14,136 nucleotides of DNA from Anderseniella sp964390445 (GCA_964390445.1 CAYMJJ010000059.1:1-14136), one strand, 5' to 3'. Counted from the first letter of the stretch, positions 6,844-13,781 are shown. Notes: generated by a model not told the origin, from the letters alone. A program made the numbers and translations.

Positions 6844-8055
6844 CTAACCGGCAGCGGCAGGTGCGGGGCTGCCATGTTGCTGCTGCTGTTGTGCGTGCTC
6901 GCCAAGGCGACGGGCCGCCTCGACCATCAACCCGGCTTCGACATTGGCGAATGCGATGCGCAAATACTGCTCCTGACCCGGTCCGAACATGGTGCCGGGT
7001 AGTGTAAGCACGCCGGTGTCGCGCGCAAGAGCCATCGCGACATCGCGTGCGCTGCGGCCATCGTAAGGGTGGCGGATGTAGGCGAAGAAGGCACCTGAAC
7101 TGACCACGTCGAACTGGGGGGCGTGGGCGGCAAACGCGGTTCGCATGGCGGCCAGCCGGTCGGCCATGACGGTGCGCTTTTCAGCTTTCCAGCCGTCAAG
7201 GTGGCGCAACCCGTAAAGTGCTGAAATCTGCGCCACGTGGGGGGCGCAGATGGTGATGCAGTCCTGGATCTTCTCTACCGTCTCGATCAGGGCCGGGCCG
7301 GCGATCAGCGAGCCGACCCGTTGCCCGGTCAGCGCATAGGACTTCGAAAAGCTGAACAGCTGGACGAATGTGTTTCGCCAGTTGTCGCGCCGGAACAGGT
7401 TGTGCGGTGCGGTTGATGGGTCGAGGAAGTCCTTGTAGGTCTCATCCAGCACCAGCGCGATGCCGAGGCGCTCGCACGCATCATAAAATTCATCCAGCAG
7501 CTGCGGCGGATAGACGGCTCCGGTCGGGTTGTTGGGCGAAATCAGCACGAGTGCCCGGGTGCGGCCGTCACATGCGCCGGCAAGGTCTGCCGGGTCGGGC
7601 AAGGCTCCATTGCTGCCTGTCGCGGCGATGCTGCGCACTTCGATGCCATTCATCTGCAGCCACATGTGGTGGTTGAAGTACCACGGCGTGGTCAGCACCA
7701 CGTTGTCGCCATGGCCGGCCAGCGCCATGATTGCCTGGCAGAAGGCGGCATTGCAGCCTGCGGTAATGGCAACGTCGGCGGCGCTTACCGTGCCGCGATA
7801 GCCCGTAGCCATGTGCGCAGCCAGTTCAGCGCGCAGCGGCGCAATGCCGAGGATGTCGGTGTACAGCGTTGCCGATCCATCCCGGATGGCTTGCGCCGCG
7901 TGATCGGCCAGCGCCTCTGCCGGACTGTAGCTCGGTACGGCCTGGGACAGGTTGACCGGCTTGAGGCCCGAGCGGTTTTCCTCCAGCCATCGGGCGGCCT
8001 CGGCAATCGGCGGCGATGCCACCGAACTGATGACGGCATTGATCGGATAGGTCAT
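6844..8055 (-). CDS. Class I/II pyridoxal-phosphate aminotransferase
   Basis: PLP-dependent fold-type I aminotransferase, 403 aa, cytoplasmic. Cofactor and substrate residues are visible: NPTG with Asn176, Asp204 and Tyr207 in LDETYKDF, the Schiff-base Lys238 in FSFSKSYALTGQRVGS, Arg246, and the carboxylate-binding Arg366 in QYLRIAFAN. ATG 8055 is preferred: the frame runs on to 8256 but the extra residues are Arg/Ser-rich with no homology pattern and overlap the divergent gene. No strong ribosome-binding site precedes it. The C-terminus ends in a low-complexity HAQQQQQHGSPAPAAAG tail, likely disordered. It is the first gene of the leftward cluster, 8 nt ahead of the MBL hydrolase. The sequence resembles aspartate/aromatic-type aminotransferases of subgroup I, but the amino donor cannot be named. 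Confidence 0.92.
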   Translation of the reverse strand: MTYPINAVISSVASPPIAEAARWLEENRSGLKPVNLSQAVPSYSPAEALADHAAQAIRDGSATLYTDILGIAPLRAELAAHMATGYRGTVSAADVAITAGCNAAFCQAIMALAGHGDNVVLTTPWYFNHHMWLQMNGIEVRSIAATGSNGALPDPADLAGACDGRTRALVLISPNNPTGAVYPPQLLDEFYDACERLGIALVLDETYKDFLDPSTAPHNLFRRDNWRNTFVQLFSFSKSYALTGQRVGSLIAGPALIETVEKIQDCITICAPHVAQISALYGLRHLDGWKAEKRTVMADRLAAMRTAFAAHAPQFDVVSSGAFFAYIRHPYDGRSARDVAMALARDTGVLTLPGTMFGPGQEQYLRIAFANVEAGLMVEAARRLGEHAQQQQQHGSPAPAAAG

Positions 8056-8215
8056 AGTGTGCTTGTTACGGAAAGTTGGGTCGGGACTGCTGGCGTTTTC
8101 AAGGCGCCGGGCATTTCCACCGGCATGTGCAGCATATTTGACAGTTGTGCGAATGCAAACGATTGAAAAAATATTGTCCCAGCGGTCTGCGCGCCTGAAA
8201 GGCGAGGCCGGCGAC
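8056..8215. promoter_or_regulatory. Divergent intergenic region with a consensus -35 hexamer
   Basis: This 160-nt AT-richer stretch separates the leftward aminotransferase cluster from the rightward Card1-like gene. A perfect TTGACA lies at 8138-8143 on the + strand. No good -10 sits at the usual distance: GATTGA at 8161-8166 (17-nt spacer) is weak and TATTGT at 8172-8177 is too far. The ATG at 8153 would lie inside such a promoter, which favours the downstream start at 8216. No leftward promoter stands out. Confidence 0.35.
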
Positions 8216-8911
8216 ATGGATACAGCACTCGGCCGGCGCGACCTGACCATGCTCATCGAGCATCATTACCCCGCCTTCGAGACGGTGCGCGATGCCCTCA
8301 TGGACTGCGCTCCACCTGAAGGCCGGTTGGTGTCCAGCTTCCTGCGTAACAAGGCCACCGGCGATGAAGATGTCGGGATGGTGTTTGACGCTATGCTCAG
8401 CCACGGCCTGATCGAGCGCGAGCATGACCTGTTCGGCCTGCCGGACCTGGCTGCGCGCCGTTTCGTCACCGGCGGCTGGCTGGAGGAGCTTGCCTGGCTG
8501 GCCGCAATGGATGCCGGCGCTGACGAGGCCTACTACTCGCAGATGGTTGCCTGGGAAGTGAACGGCTATAACGGCGAAAACGAGATCGACGTGATCTTCC
8601 GCCATGATGACCGGCTCGGGTTCATTTCCTGCAAGGCCTTGCGCTCGACCTTGTCGGCGCGTGACCGAAAGCATCGTGCGCGCATGATGGATGCCGTCCA
8701 CGAGGCTGATAATCTGGCGGACCACTTTGGCCGTCCGGGCGAACGTGTCGCGGTGCTGGTCACCACAGACCTGTTTGATGACCAGAACGGTGCGCCGCGC
8801 TACGAGGCGCTGATGGGCAAGGCCGCCGTGCTCGACGTGCGCATCGTGCCGCTTGAGGACATGGACTGGAACAAGCTCACCCGCGTGATGCGTCACCTCA
8901 TTGAAGAGTGA
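8216..8911 (+). CDS. Card1/Can2-like (DUF1887-type) nuclease-domain protein lacking CARF
   Basis: A 231-aa protein whose two parts match the C-terminal portion of Card1/Can2 effectors. Residues about 10-80 look like a winged-helix (AFETVRDALMD, DVGMVFDAMLSHGLIEREHDLFGL). From 83 the pattern FVTGGWLEELAWLAA, then VNGYNGENEIDVIFRHDDRLGFISCKAL, is the PD-(D/E)XK core with E90, D125 and K140. The Rossmann-like CARF domain that senses cyclic oligoadenylate in Card1 is absent, and the position before C-K139-140 is Ser138 where Card1 has Glu, so activity is uncertain. ATG 8216 is chosen: AAGGCGAG lies 9 nt upstream; an in-frame ATG at 8153 (252 aa) has no ribosome-binding site. The coding strand is clear from the motifs, although a 272-codon antisense frame exists. 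The next gene is a quinone oxidoreductase 72 nt on; no CRISPR or cyclase gene is in the window. Function is not established. Confidence 0.72.
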   Translation: MDTALGRRDLTMLIEHHYPAFETVRDALMDCAPPEGRLVSSFLRNKATGDEDVGMVFDAMLSHGLIEREHDLFGLPDLAARRFVTGGWLEELAWLAAMDAGADEAYYSQMVAWEVNGYNGENEIDVIFRHDDRLGFISCKALRSTLSARDRKHRARMMDAVHEADNLADHFGRPGERVAVLVTTDLFDDQNGAPRYEALMGKAAVLDVRIVPLEDMDWNKLTRVMRHLIEE

Positions 8912-8983
8912 TTGCATTTGCTTGCGCCATCGCGCACATCACACATCATTCAATCAACCAGAACCTGGAAGGACCGTAACACC

Positions 8984-9955
8984 ATGAAGGCAATCCGCAT
9001 TCACGAACCGGGCGCCCCTGACGTGATGAAGTACGAGGATATCGATCTCGCCGCACCAGGCGAAGGCGAGGTACGCTTGCGCCACACCGCCGTTGGCCTC
9101 AACTACATCGATACCTATCACCGCTCTGGTTACTACAAGCTGCCGCTGCCATTTACGCCGGGCATGGAAGGTGCCGGCGTGGTGGAAGAACTGGGTAACG
9201 GTGTGACCAGCCTCAAGGTGGGTGACCGCGTTGCATACGGGGCAGGACCGATCGGTGCCTATGCGCAGGCGCGCAACATGCCGGCCGGCCGGTTGTGCAA
9301 GGTGCCAGACACCATCGACGACCAGACCGCCGCCGCCTTGATGCTCAAGGGCATGACGGTGCGCTACCTGCTGAAGGAAACCTTCAAGGTCAAGCAGGGC
9401 GATACCATCCTGTGGCACGCAGCGGCTGGCGGTGTCGGGCTGCTGGCGGTGCAGTGGGCCAAACACCTCGGCGTTCGCATGATCGGCACTGTCGGCTCAC
9501 CGGAAAAGGCCGAACTGGTCAAGTCGCTTGGTTGCGCTGAAGTGATCGACTACTCCAAGGAAGACGTGGCCAGGCGCGTTCGCGAGCTGACCGATGGCAA
9601 GGGCGTGCCGGTTGTCTATGACGGCGTCGGCAAGGCAACGCTGGATGCTTCGCTTGATTCGCTCAGCCCGCGCGGGCTTCTGGTCAGCTTTGGTGCTGCC
9701 TCCGGCCCGGTGAAGGATTTCGACACTGGCATCCTTGGCGCAAAGGGCTCGCTGTACCTCACGCGGCCGACCGTGATGACCTATGTCGCTACCGACGACG
9801 CGCTGCAGGCCAACGCCCGCGACGTGTTCGACGTGGTCGGCTCGGGCGTCGTCAAGGTCGAGATCAACCAGACCTACCAGTTGTCCGATGCAGTCCAGGC
9901 CCACAAGGACCTCGAAGGCCGCAAGACGACCGGTTCGTCTGTTCTGTTGCCCTGA
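8984..9955 (+). CDS. qorA: NADPH:quinone oxidoreductase, QorA-like
   Basis: Zinc-free medium-chain dehydrogenase/reductase, 323 aa, reducing quinones with NADPH in the cytoplasm. It follows E. coli Qor closely in visible blocks: LNYIDTYHRSGYY near residue 40, FTPGMEGAGVVEELG around 55-70, the nucleotide-binding HAAAGGVGLLAVQWAKHLG near 145-163, VVYDGVGKATLDASLDSL, LVSFGAASGPV and KGSLYLTRPT, ending GSSVLLP. No catalytic or structural zinc cysteines are present, as expected for Qor. ATG 8984 is chosen over an upstream in-frame start at 8912: it begins MKAIRIHEPGAP, the family N-terminus, and has GGAAGGAC at 8967-8974. It may be cotranscribed with the Card1-like gene (72-nt gap). Two hairpins follow the stop. 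Confidence 0.95.
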   Translation: MKAIRIHEPGAPDVMKYEDIDLAAPGEGEVRLRHTAVGLNYIDTYHRSGYYKLPLPFTPGMEGAGVVEELGNGVTSLKVGDRVAYGAGPIGAYAQARNMPAGRLCKVPDTIDDQTAAALMLKGMTVRYLLKETFKVKQGDTILWHAAAGGVGLLAVQWAKHLGVRMIGTVGSPEKAELVKSLGCAEVIDYSKEDVARRVRELTDGKGVPVVYDGVGKATLDASLDSLSPRGLLVSFGAASGPVKDFDTGILGAKGSLYLTRPTVMTYVATDDALQANARDVFDVVGSGVVKVEINQTYQLSDAVQAHKDLEGRKTTGSSVLLP

Positions 9956-9960
9956 TCGCG

Positions 9961-9977
9961 CCGGACGGCTCGTCCGG
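9961..9977. terminator. Short perfect hairpin after qorA
   Basis: A 7-bp perfect inverted repeat CCGGACG/CGTCCGG around a GCT loop, starting 5 nt after the qorA stop. It is not followed by a T run (GAAGACAA follows), so alone it is a poor intrinsic terminator; it precedes the longer hairpin at 9983 and may protect the 3' end or act with it. Confidence 0.5.
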
Positions 9978-9982
9978 AAGAC

Positions 9983-10016
9983 AAGGCCGCCGTGGAGCTA
10001 TCTCTGCGGCGGCTTT
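9983..10016. terminator. Long terminator hairpin between convergent genes
   Basis: A 15-bp stem with three G-T pairs: arm 9983-9997, CTAT loop 9998-10001, arm 10002-10016. The A-A start and T-T-T end mean the rightward transcript ends in CGGCGGCUUU, and the leftward one ends in CCUUGUCUU. Lying between qorA (+) and the protease gene (-, stop at 10045), it can serve as a bidirectional terminator. Confidence 0.75.
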
Positions 10017-10044
10017 CACTTGCGGGGTACCGCTGCCGGGTGGA

Positions 10045-10872
10045 CTAGCTGGCGGGGCAGCGATTCGGTTCCTTGGCGGCAAGCTGCTGCCAGGTCGCGC
10101 CACAGGAGGTGTTTTCGCACAGGAACCGGGCCAGCGCCGGCGTCGGGATTGCGTGGGCCAGGTTCAACGGGCGTCCGTTTGCGTCGGAAAGGGTGGATAC
10201 CAGCATGCCTGTCAGCTCACCACGATTGTCAAACAGCGGGCCGCCTGATTCGCCCTTCTTGGTGGCCATGCGCAGTTCGATGGCATCGGGATAACCGAAC
10301 TTGTTGTAGCGCACCGCGCGGCCAAAGCTCATGGAGTTGACCGATCCGATGCGGGCGGTGTCGTTCTTGGCGTGTGGCTTGCCCAGCGAAAACACTGGCG
10401 CACCGCGCGCCATGCAGTGGCTGACCGCCGGCGTCACCGACGCGCCATTGAAGCTGCGCAGCTTGATCAGTGCAATGTCGTTTTCCGGCTTAACCGCGAT
10501 CACCCTGCCAGTATAGATACGCCCGTCCGCACCGCGTGCATCAACCGTGTTGCCGGGTTGCACCGCCACATGGGCTGCCGTCATGACAAGGCCATCGCCG
10601 ACGATGAAACCGCTGCCGGAGGTCAGGGCATCAGGCAAGATTGCCGAGCGCATCGCGCCACGGCTTTCCTTTTCATGAACCACCAGCGTCACATAGGACG
10701 GGCTGGTCTTGGCCTCAAGCTGACGGATATGGCTGGAAATTACGCCGCCTGCCGGTTCGGCTGTGGTGTCCACGTCGATCGTGCGGGGCTCAAGCAGGGC
10801 CGAGTTGGTCACGCCGCCAGCGCAGCCTGCCACGGCAAGACACATCGCAACACTGGCAATTAGCTGGCGCAC
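10045..10872 (-). CDS. Trypsin-like serine protease, predicted lipoprotein
   Basis: Chymotrypsin-fold (S1/Trypsin_2 type) serine protease of 275 aa. The catalytic triad is readable: His101 in VMTAAHVAV, Asp132 in ENDIALIKL, Ser209 in GESGGPLF. The N-terminus MRQLIASVAMCLAVAGC is a lipoprotein signal with lipobox VAGC, so Cys17 should be lipidated and the protein anchored to the outer or inner membrane facing the periplasm; position 18 is Ala, not Asp, which by the E. coli rule favours the outer membrane. No PDZ domain follows, unlike DegP/HtrA. The start is GTG (10872-10870), supported by AGGGGGTC just upstream on this strand and by the signal peptide beginning there. Cys153, Cys254 and Cys259 could form disulfides. 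It stands alone, converging on qorA. Substrate unknown. Confidence 0.88.
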   Translation of the reverse strand: MRQLIASVAMCLAVAGCAGGVTNSALLEPRTIDVDTTAEPAGGVISSHIRQLEAKTSPSYVTLVVHEKESRGAMRSAILPDALTSGSGFIVGDGLVMTAAHVAVQPGNTVDARGADGRIYTGRVIAVKPENDIALIKLRSFNGASVTPAVSHCMARGAPVFSLGKPHAKNDTARIGSVNSMSFGRAVRYNKFGYPDAIELRMATKKGESGGPLFDNRGELTGMLVSTLSDANGRPLNLAHAIPTPALARFLCENTSCGATWQQLAAKEPNRCPAS

Positions 10873-11138
10873 CTAAAGACCCCCTGGAACATTCGCAACC
10901 GCGAAGCACATGAATACATCGGCTGGTTGCCGCATACCATACCAATGTCGGGAACAACTTGGCGAATATGTGGCTCAACAGTACGGGAAAACCGCAGAAC
11001 GCGCCGTCACGCCCCATATTTTCGCGCACTGTTGCAAAATGGTCACAGTATAACCGGCAGGTGGCAGGGCCAGGTCAACACTGCAAGATTTCGGGTTCAA
11101 CACCCTACCGGCTGTATGAGCAATCTGCTTCAGAAGGT
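10873..11138. other. Intergenic region with no gene seen
   Basis: Between the protease start and the 3' end of tRNA-Cys. Frames crossing it on either strand run into the tRNA and have no family-like sequence. It should contain the leftward promoter of the protease gene, but I could not pick a convincing -35/-10 pair, and I see no clear terminator for the tRNA. Confidence 0.6.
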
Positions 11139-11212
11139 TGGAGGCCTCGTCCGGAATCGAACCGGAGTAAGCGGATTTGCAATCCGATGGATAACCACTC
11201 TCCCACGAGGCC
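11139..11212 (-). tRNA. tRNA-Cys (anticodon GCA)
   Basis: Read on the - strand this is a 74-nt cysteine tRNA with encoded CCA (11141-11139). The acceptor stem GGCCTCG (11212-11206) pairs fully with CGAGGCC (11149-11143). The anticodon loop is TTGCAAA, giving GCA; the T arm is TCCGG-TTCGATT-CCGGA. Discriminator base U73 is the identity base for cysteinyl-tRNA synthetase. The D loop has the usual AGTGGTTA. The outermost anticodon-stem pair (27-43) is a T-C mismatch; E. coli tRNA-Cys has a wobble there, so this is minor. It is a single-gene unit, antisense to nothing real, with its own promoter at 11252-11280. Confidence 0.96.
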
Positions 11213-11251
11213 TTCGCGAGGACGTGCCCGGATTGCTCCGGGGCGGCGCTG

Positions 11252-11280
11252 CTTATAGACGACAGTTGGCCGGCACACAA
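11252..11280 (-). promoter_or_regulatory. Promoter of tRNA-Cys
   Basis: On the - strand TTGTGT (11280-11275) and TATAAG (11257-11252) are separated by exactly 17 nt: a 4/6 -35 and a 5/6 -10 match to the sigma-70 consensus. The start of transcription would fall near 11245, about 33 nt before the mature tRNA 5' end at 11212, with a GC-rich stretch following the -10 as in stringently controlled stable-RNA promoters. Confidence 0.6.
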
Positions 11281-11436
11281 TGTCTCGTTTGGCGGTCGGC
11301 GCGTGCCAACCCAACAAACCTGCTTGGCGTTGGCGCGCGGGGTTGCTAAGGAACTACCAGCGTTCGTGGTGTTGCCTGCCTGATGGGCCAGGCGCGCATC
11401 GAGAGCGGTGTCCAGGCCAGCAAAGGTTTACGCGAT

Positions 11437-12108
11437 ATGCTTGATTTCTCTGTCGCCCGCGAAAACATGATCGAGTCCCAGGTCCGCCCGAACGGCATCA
11501 CCGACAGGCGCGTTATCGATGCACTTGCGGTCGTCCCGCGAGAACAGTTCGTGCCGGAAGCGTTGAAATCACTCGCCTACATGGACAATGACATTGCCTT
11601 GCCGGTGGGCGAGGGCGGCGCACGACGCTACCTGCTGGAGCCGATGGCCTATGCCCGCATGCTGCAGGCAGCCCGCGTCAAGCCCGGCGACATCGTGCTG
11701 GATGTTGCCGGTGCGTCCGGATACTCGGCCGCGGTTCTCAGCTTTCTGGCCCAGACGGTCGTGATGATCGAAAGTGATCCCGCGCTCATCCAGATGGCCA
11801 ACGAAAACCTGTTGCGGCGCGAGGCCGCCAATGTGGTCACCATCGAGACCGCGCTGCCGGGTGGACACCCGGCTGAAGCACCATATGACGTGATCATCAT
11901 CAATGGCCGGGTTGCTGCCGTGCCGGATGACCTGCTCAACCAGTTGTCCCCGGAGGGCAGGTTGATTGCGGTTGTGGGCATGACTGATGTTTCACAGGCA
12001 AGGGTGTACACGCGCAGTGGCGGCACCTTCACCTACCGGCATGCATTCGACGCGAGCGTACCTTCGCTGAACGAGTTCAACCCGGCGCCCGCAGGGTTCA
12101 GGTTCTAG
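11437..12108 (+). CDS. pcm: Protein-L-isoaspartate O-methyltransferase family protein
   Basis: SAM-dependent methyltransferase of the PIMT (PCMT) family, 223 aa, cytoplasmic. The N-terminal block ARENMIESQVRPNGITDRRVIDAL..VPREQFVP is typical of the family, and IALPVGEGG aligns with IALPIGQG of E. coli Pcm. Motif I is VLDVAGASGY (87-96), followed by the ribose-binding acid in MIESD (Glu112). The canonical TISQP segment is replaced by YLLEP (65-69), so repair activity on isoaspartate is doubtful; related proteins next to tolC in alphaproteobacteria seem to share this. ATG 11437 is preferred over 11383 because homologues begin near MLDFSVAR and AAAGG lies 10 nt upstream. It leads the pcm-tolC-popZ order, with 221 nt before tolC, so tolC probably has its own promoter. 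Confidence 0.85.
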   Translation: MLDFSVARENMIESQVRPNGITDRRVIDALAVVPREQFVPEALKSLAYMDNDIALPVGEGGARRYLLEPMAYARMLQAARVKPGDIVLDVAGASGYSAAVLSFLAQTVVMIESDPALIQMANENLLRREAANVVTIETALPGGHPAEAPYDVIIINGRVAAVPDDLLNQLSPEGRLIAVVGMTDVSQARVYTRSGGTFTYRHAFDASVPSLNEFNPAPAGFRF

Positions 12109-12244
12109 TCCCGGGGCAGATGGGCGACGTTGCGTAAGCCTGCCGATGTGCACTGGCCGCATTGCTGTCATGTTGTCGTCCTATTCAGTAGACAGTGCGT
12201 TTTTGCGCGCCGACAAGTGAGTTTTCGGTGTTTACGGCCCGGTC

Positions 12245-12327
12245 TTGACTTGATTTAACACGCGCGATTAGGGATTCATTAACCGTGCGGGTTCCATGGT
12301 GAGTGGTGTCGATTCCAGAGGGGATTC
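12245..12327 (+). promoter_or_regulatory. tolC upstream control region with CtrA-like and GANTC sites
   Basis: The intergenic stretch before tolC has TTGACT at 12245-12250 as a possible -35, TTAG-N7-TTAA at 12268-12282 (7 of 8 fixed bases of the CtrA box TTAA-N7-TTAA), an extra TTAA at 12255-12258, and GATTC (GANTC, the CcrM methylation site) at 12273-12277, 12311-12315 and 12323-12327. One GATTC lies inside the CtrA-like box spacer. No good -10 is visible. Regulation by CtrA or CcrM/GcrA is inferred from these matches only. Confidence 0.4.
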
Positions 12328-12329
12328 AG

Positions 12330-13736
12330 GTGCGGCAGGGAATGACTTCAAGACAGCGGCGGCCATTGCGGGGTGCCGCCACGGCACTGCTTCTGGCCGT
12401 GTCGCTGGCTGCCTCTGCCGGCGCTGCACGTGCTGAAACAATTGCCGGTGCCTTGGCGAAGGCGTACATGACCAATCCGGCCCTGGCAGCAGACCGTGCG
12501 CGCCAGCGCGCTACGGACGAAGCCGTGCCGCAAGCCAAGTCGGGCTGGCGTCCACAGGTACAGGCAGGGGCCGAAGTGTCGCGCAACTGGCAGGGGACCA
12601 ACCTGAAGGGTGCTGGCGGCAACAACAAGTCGGATTTTACCACCCGCAGCTTTTCAATAACCCTGAACCAGCCGATCTTCGATGGATTCCGGACTGAAAA
12701 CGCCATCAAGCAGGCAGAAGCGACGGTTGGCGCGGGCGCACAGAACCTGCTCGCCACCCAGCAGAATATCCTGCTGGCGGCGGCAACCGCCTACATGAAC
12801 GTGCTGCGCGATCGTGAGATCGTCAACTACCAGCGCCAGTCCGTCAGCTACTTTGACGAGCAGCGCCGCGCCGCCCGGGCGCGGTTCAACGTGGGCGAGG
12901 TCACGCGCACCGATACCGCTCAGGCTGATGCAGCCTTGAGCCAGTCTCAATCCAATCTCGCCGTCGCCATCGGCAACCTTGAAGCGTCGGTTGCCAACTA
13001 TGTCCGGGTGATCGGCGACGCGCCGGGCAAGCTGAAGTATCCGGAGCTGTCGCCGCGCGTGCCAAAGACATTGCGCGCAGCAATTGACATTTCCGGGGAA
13101 ACCAATCCGCAGATTCTGGCTGCCGCCTTCAACGAGGAAGCCGCGATTGCAAATATCGGCGTCGTGCGCTCTGACCTGCTGCCGCGGCTGGATTTTCAGG
13201 CGCAGTACTCTGTTGCCAACGAACCCTCGTCGCAGCTTTCAGACAGCGAGCAGGGCAGTATCGGCGGCGTGCTTTCGATCCCGATCTATGACGGCGGCCT
13301 GACGTATTCGCGCATTCGTGCTGCCAAGGAAAACGCCAGCCAGAGCCGTCTCGAGGTGCTGGATGCCAGCCGTCAGGTGCGTGAAAGCGTTGTTACCGCG
13401 TGGCACCTGCTGAAGGCCGCGTCGACCACCATTACTGCTGCCGGTGACGCCGTGAAAGCCCAGACCATCGCGCTCGATGGTGTTCGCCAGGAAGCACAGG
13501 TTGGCACACGGACCACGCTTGATGTGCTGGACGCCCAGAACAATCTGGTCAATGCCCAGATCGCGCTGGCGAATGCGCGCCGTGACCGCATTGTCGCCGG
13601 CTACCAGCTGGTCGCGGCCATCGGACAGATGACTGCCGACAACCTCCGCCTGTCCGTGCCGATGTACGATCCCTCGATCCACTACGAACTGGTCAAGGAC
13701 AAGGCATTCGGCACCCGTGTCGTACCGCAGGAATAG
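12330..13736 (+). CDS. tolC: TolC-family outer membrane channel protein
   Basis: Outer-membrane efflux/type I secretion channel protein, 468 aa from GTG 12330; as a trimer it should link inner-membrane pumps to the outside. A Sec signal peptide (hydrophobic LLLAVSLAASAGA, cut after ARA at residue 35, before ETIAGALAKAY) is followed by two repeats of the OEP fold. TolC marks include AYMTNPALAADRAR at the mature start, LNQPIFDGFRTENAIKQAEA, VGEVTRTDTAQADAALSQSQ, the equivalent second half IPIYDGGLTYSRIRAAKEN and VGTRTTLDVLDAQNNLVNAQ. The length fits the family. The start is ambiguous: GTG 12330 has AGAGGGGA 5 nt upstream, ATG 12342 has only an ill-spaced CAGGG, and a GTG at 12303 is also in frame; the mature protein is unaffected. 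It lies between the PIMT-like gene and popZ. Confidence 0.95.
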   Translation: MRQGMTSRQRRPLRGAATALLLAVSLAASAGAARAETIAGALAKAYMTNPALAADRARQRATDEAVPQAKSGWRPQVQAGAEVSRNWQGTNLKGAGGNNKSDFTTRSFSITLNQPIFDGFRTENAIKQAEATVGAGAQNLLATQQNILLAAATAYMNVLRDREIVNYQRQSVSYFDEQRRAARARFNVGEVTRTDTAQADAALSQSQSNLAVAIGNLEASVANYVRVIGDAPGKLKYPELSPRVPKTLRAAIDISGETNPQILAAAFNEEAAIANIGVVRSDLLPRLDFQAQYSVANEPSSQLSDSEQGSIGGVLSIPIYDGGLTYSRIRAAKENASQSRLEVLDASRQVRESVVTAWHLLKAASTTITAAGDAVKAQTIALDGVRQEAQVGTRTTLDVLDAQNNLVNAQIALANARRDRIVAGYQLVAAIGQMTADNLRLSVPMYDPSIHYELVKDKAFGTRVVPQE

Positions 13737-13781
13737 GCCTGCTTAGCTGTCGACAACCTGACCTGTGACCGTTGCCGCCCC

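Noticed and set aside
6874..6896. A CTG/TTG triplet repeat at the end of the aminotransferase gene
   Set aside because: It only encodes the poly-Gln tail of the protein; too short and imperfect to call a repeat element.
8099..8917. A 272-codon open frame on the - strand covering almost all of the Card1-like gene
   Set aside because: It has no recognisable motif, no ribosome-binding site, and the + strand carries clear nuclease motifs; long antisense frames are common in GC-rich genes.
10975..11280. A 101-codon - strand frame spanning tRNA-Cys
   Set aside because: The tRNA gene and its promoter occupy this strand; the frame is incidental.
10927..11349. A 140-codon + strand frame over the intergenic region and tRNA-Cys
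   Set aside because: It reads through the tRNA in antisense and lacks family-like sequence and a ribosome-binding site.
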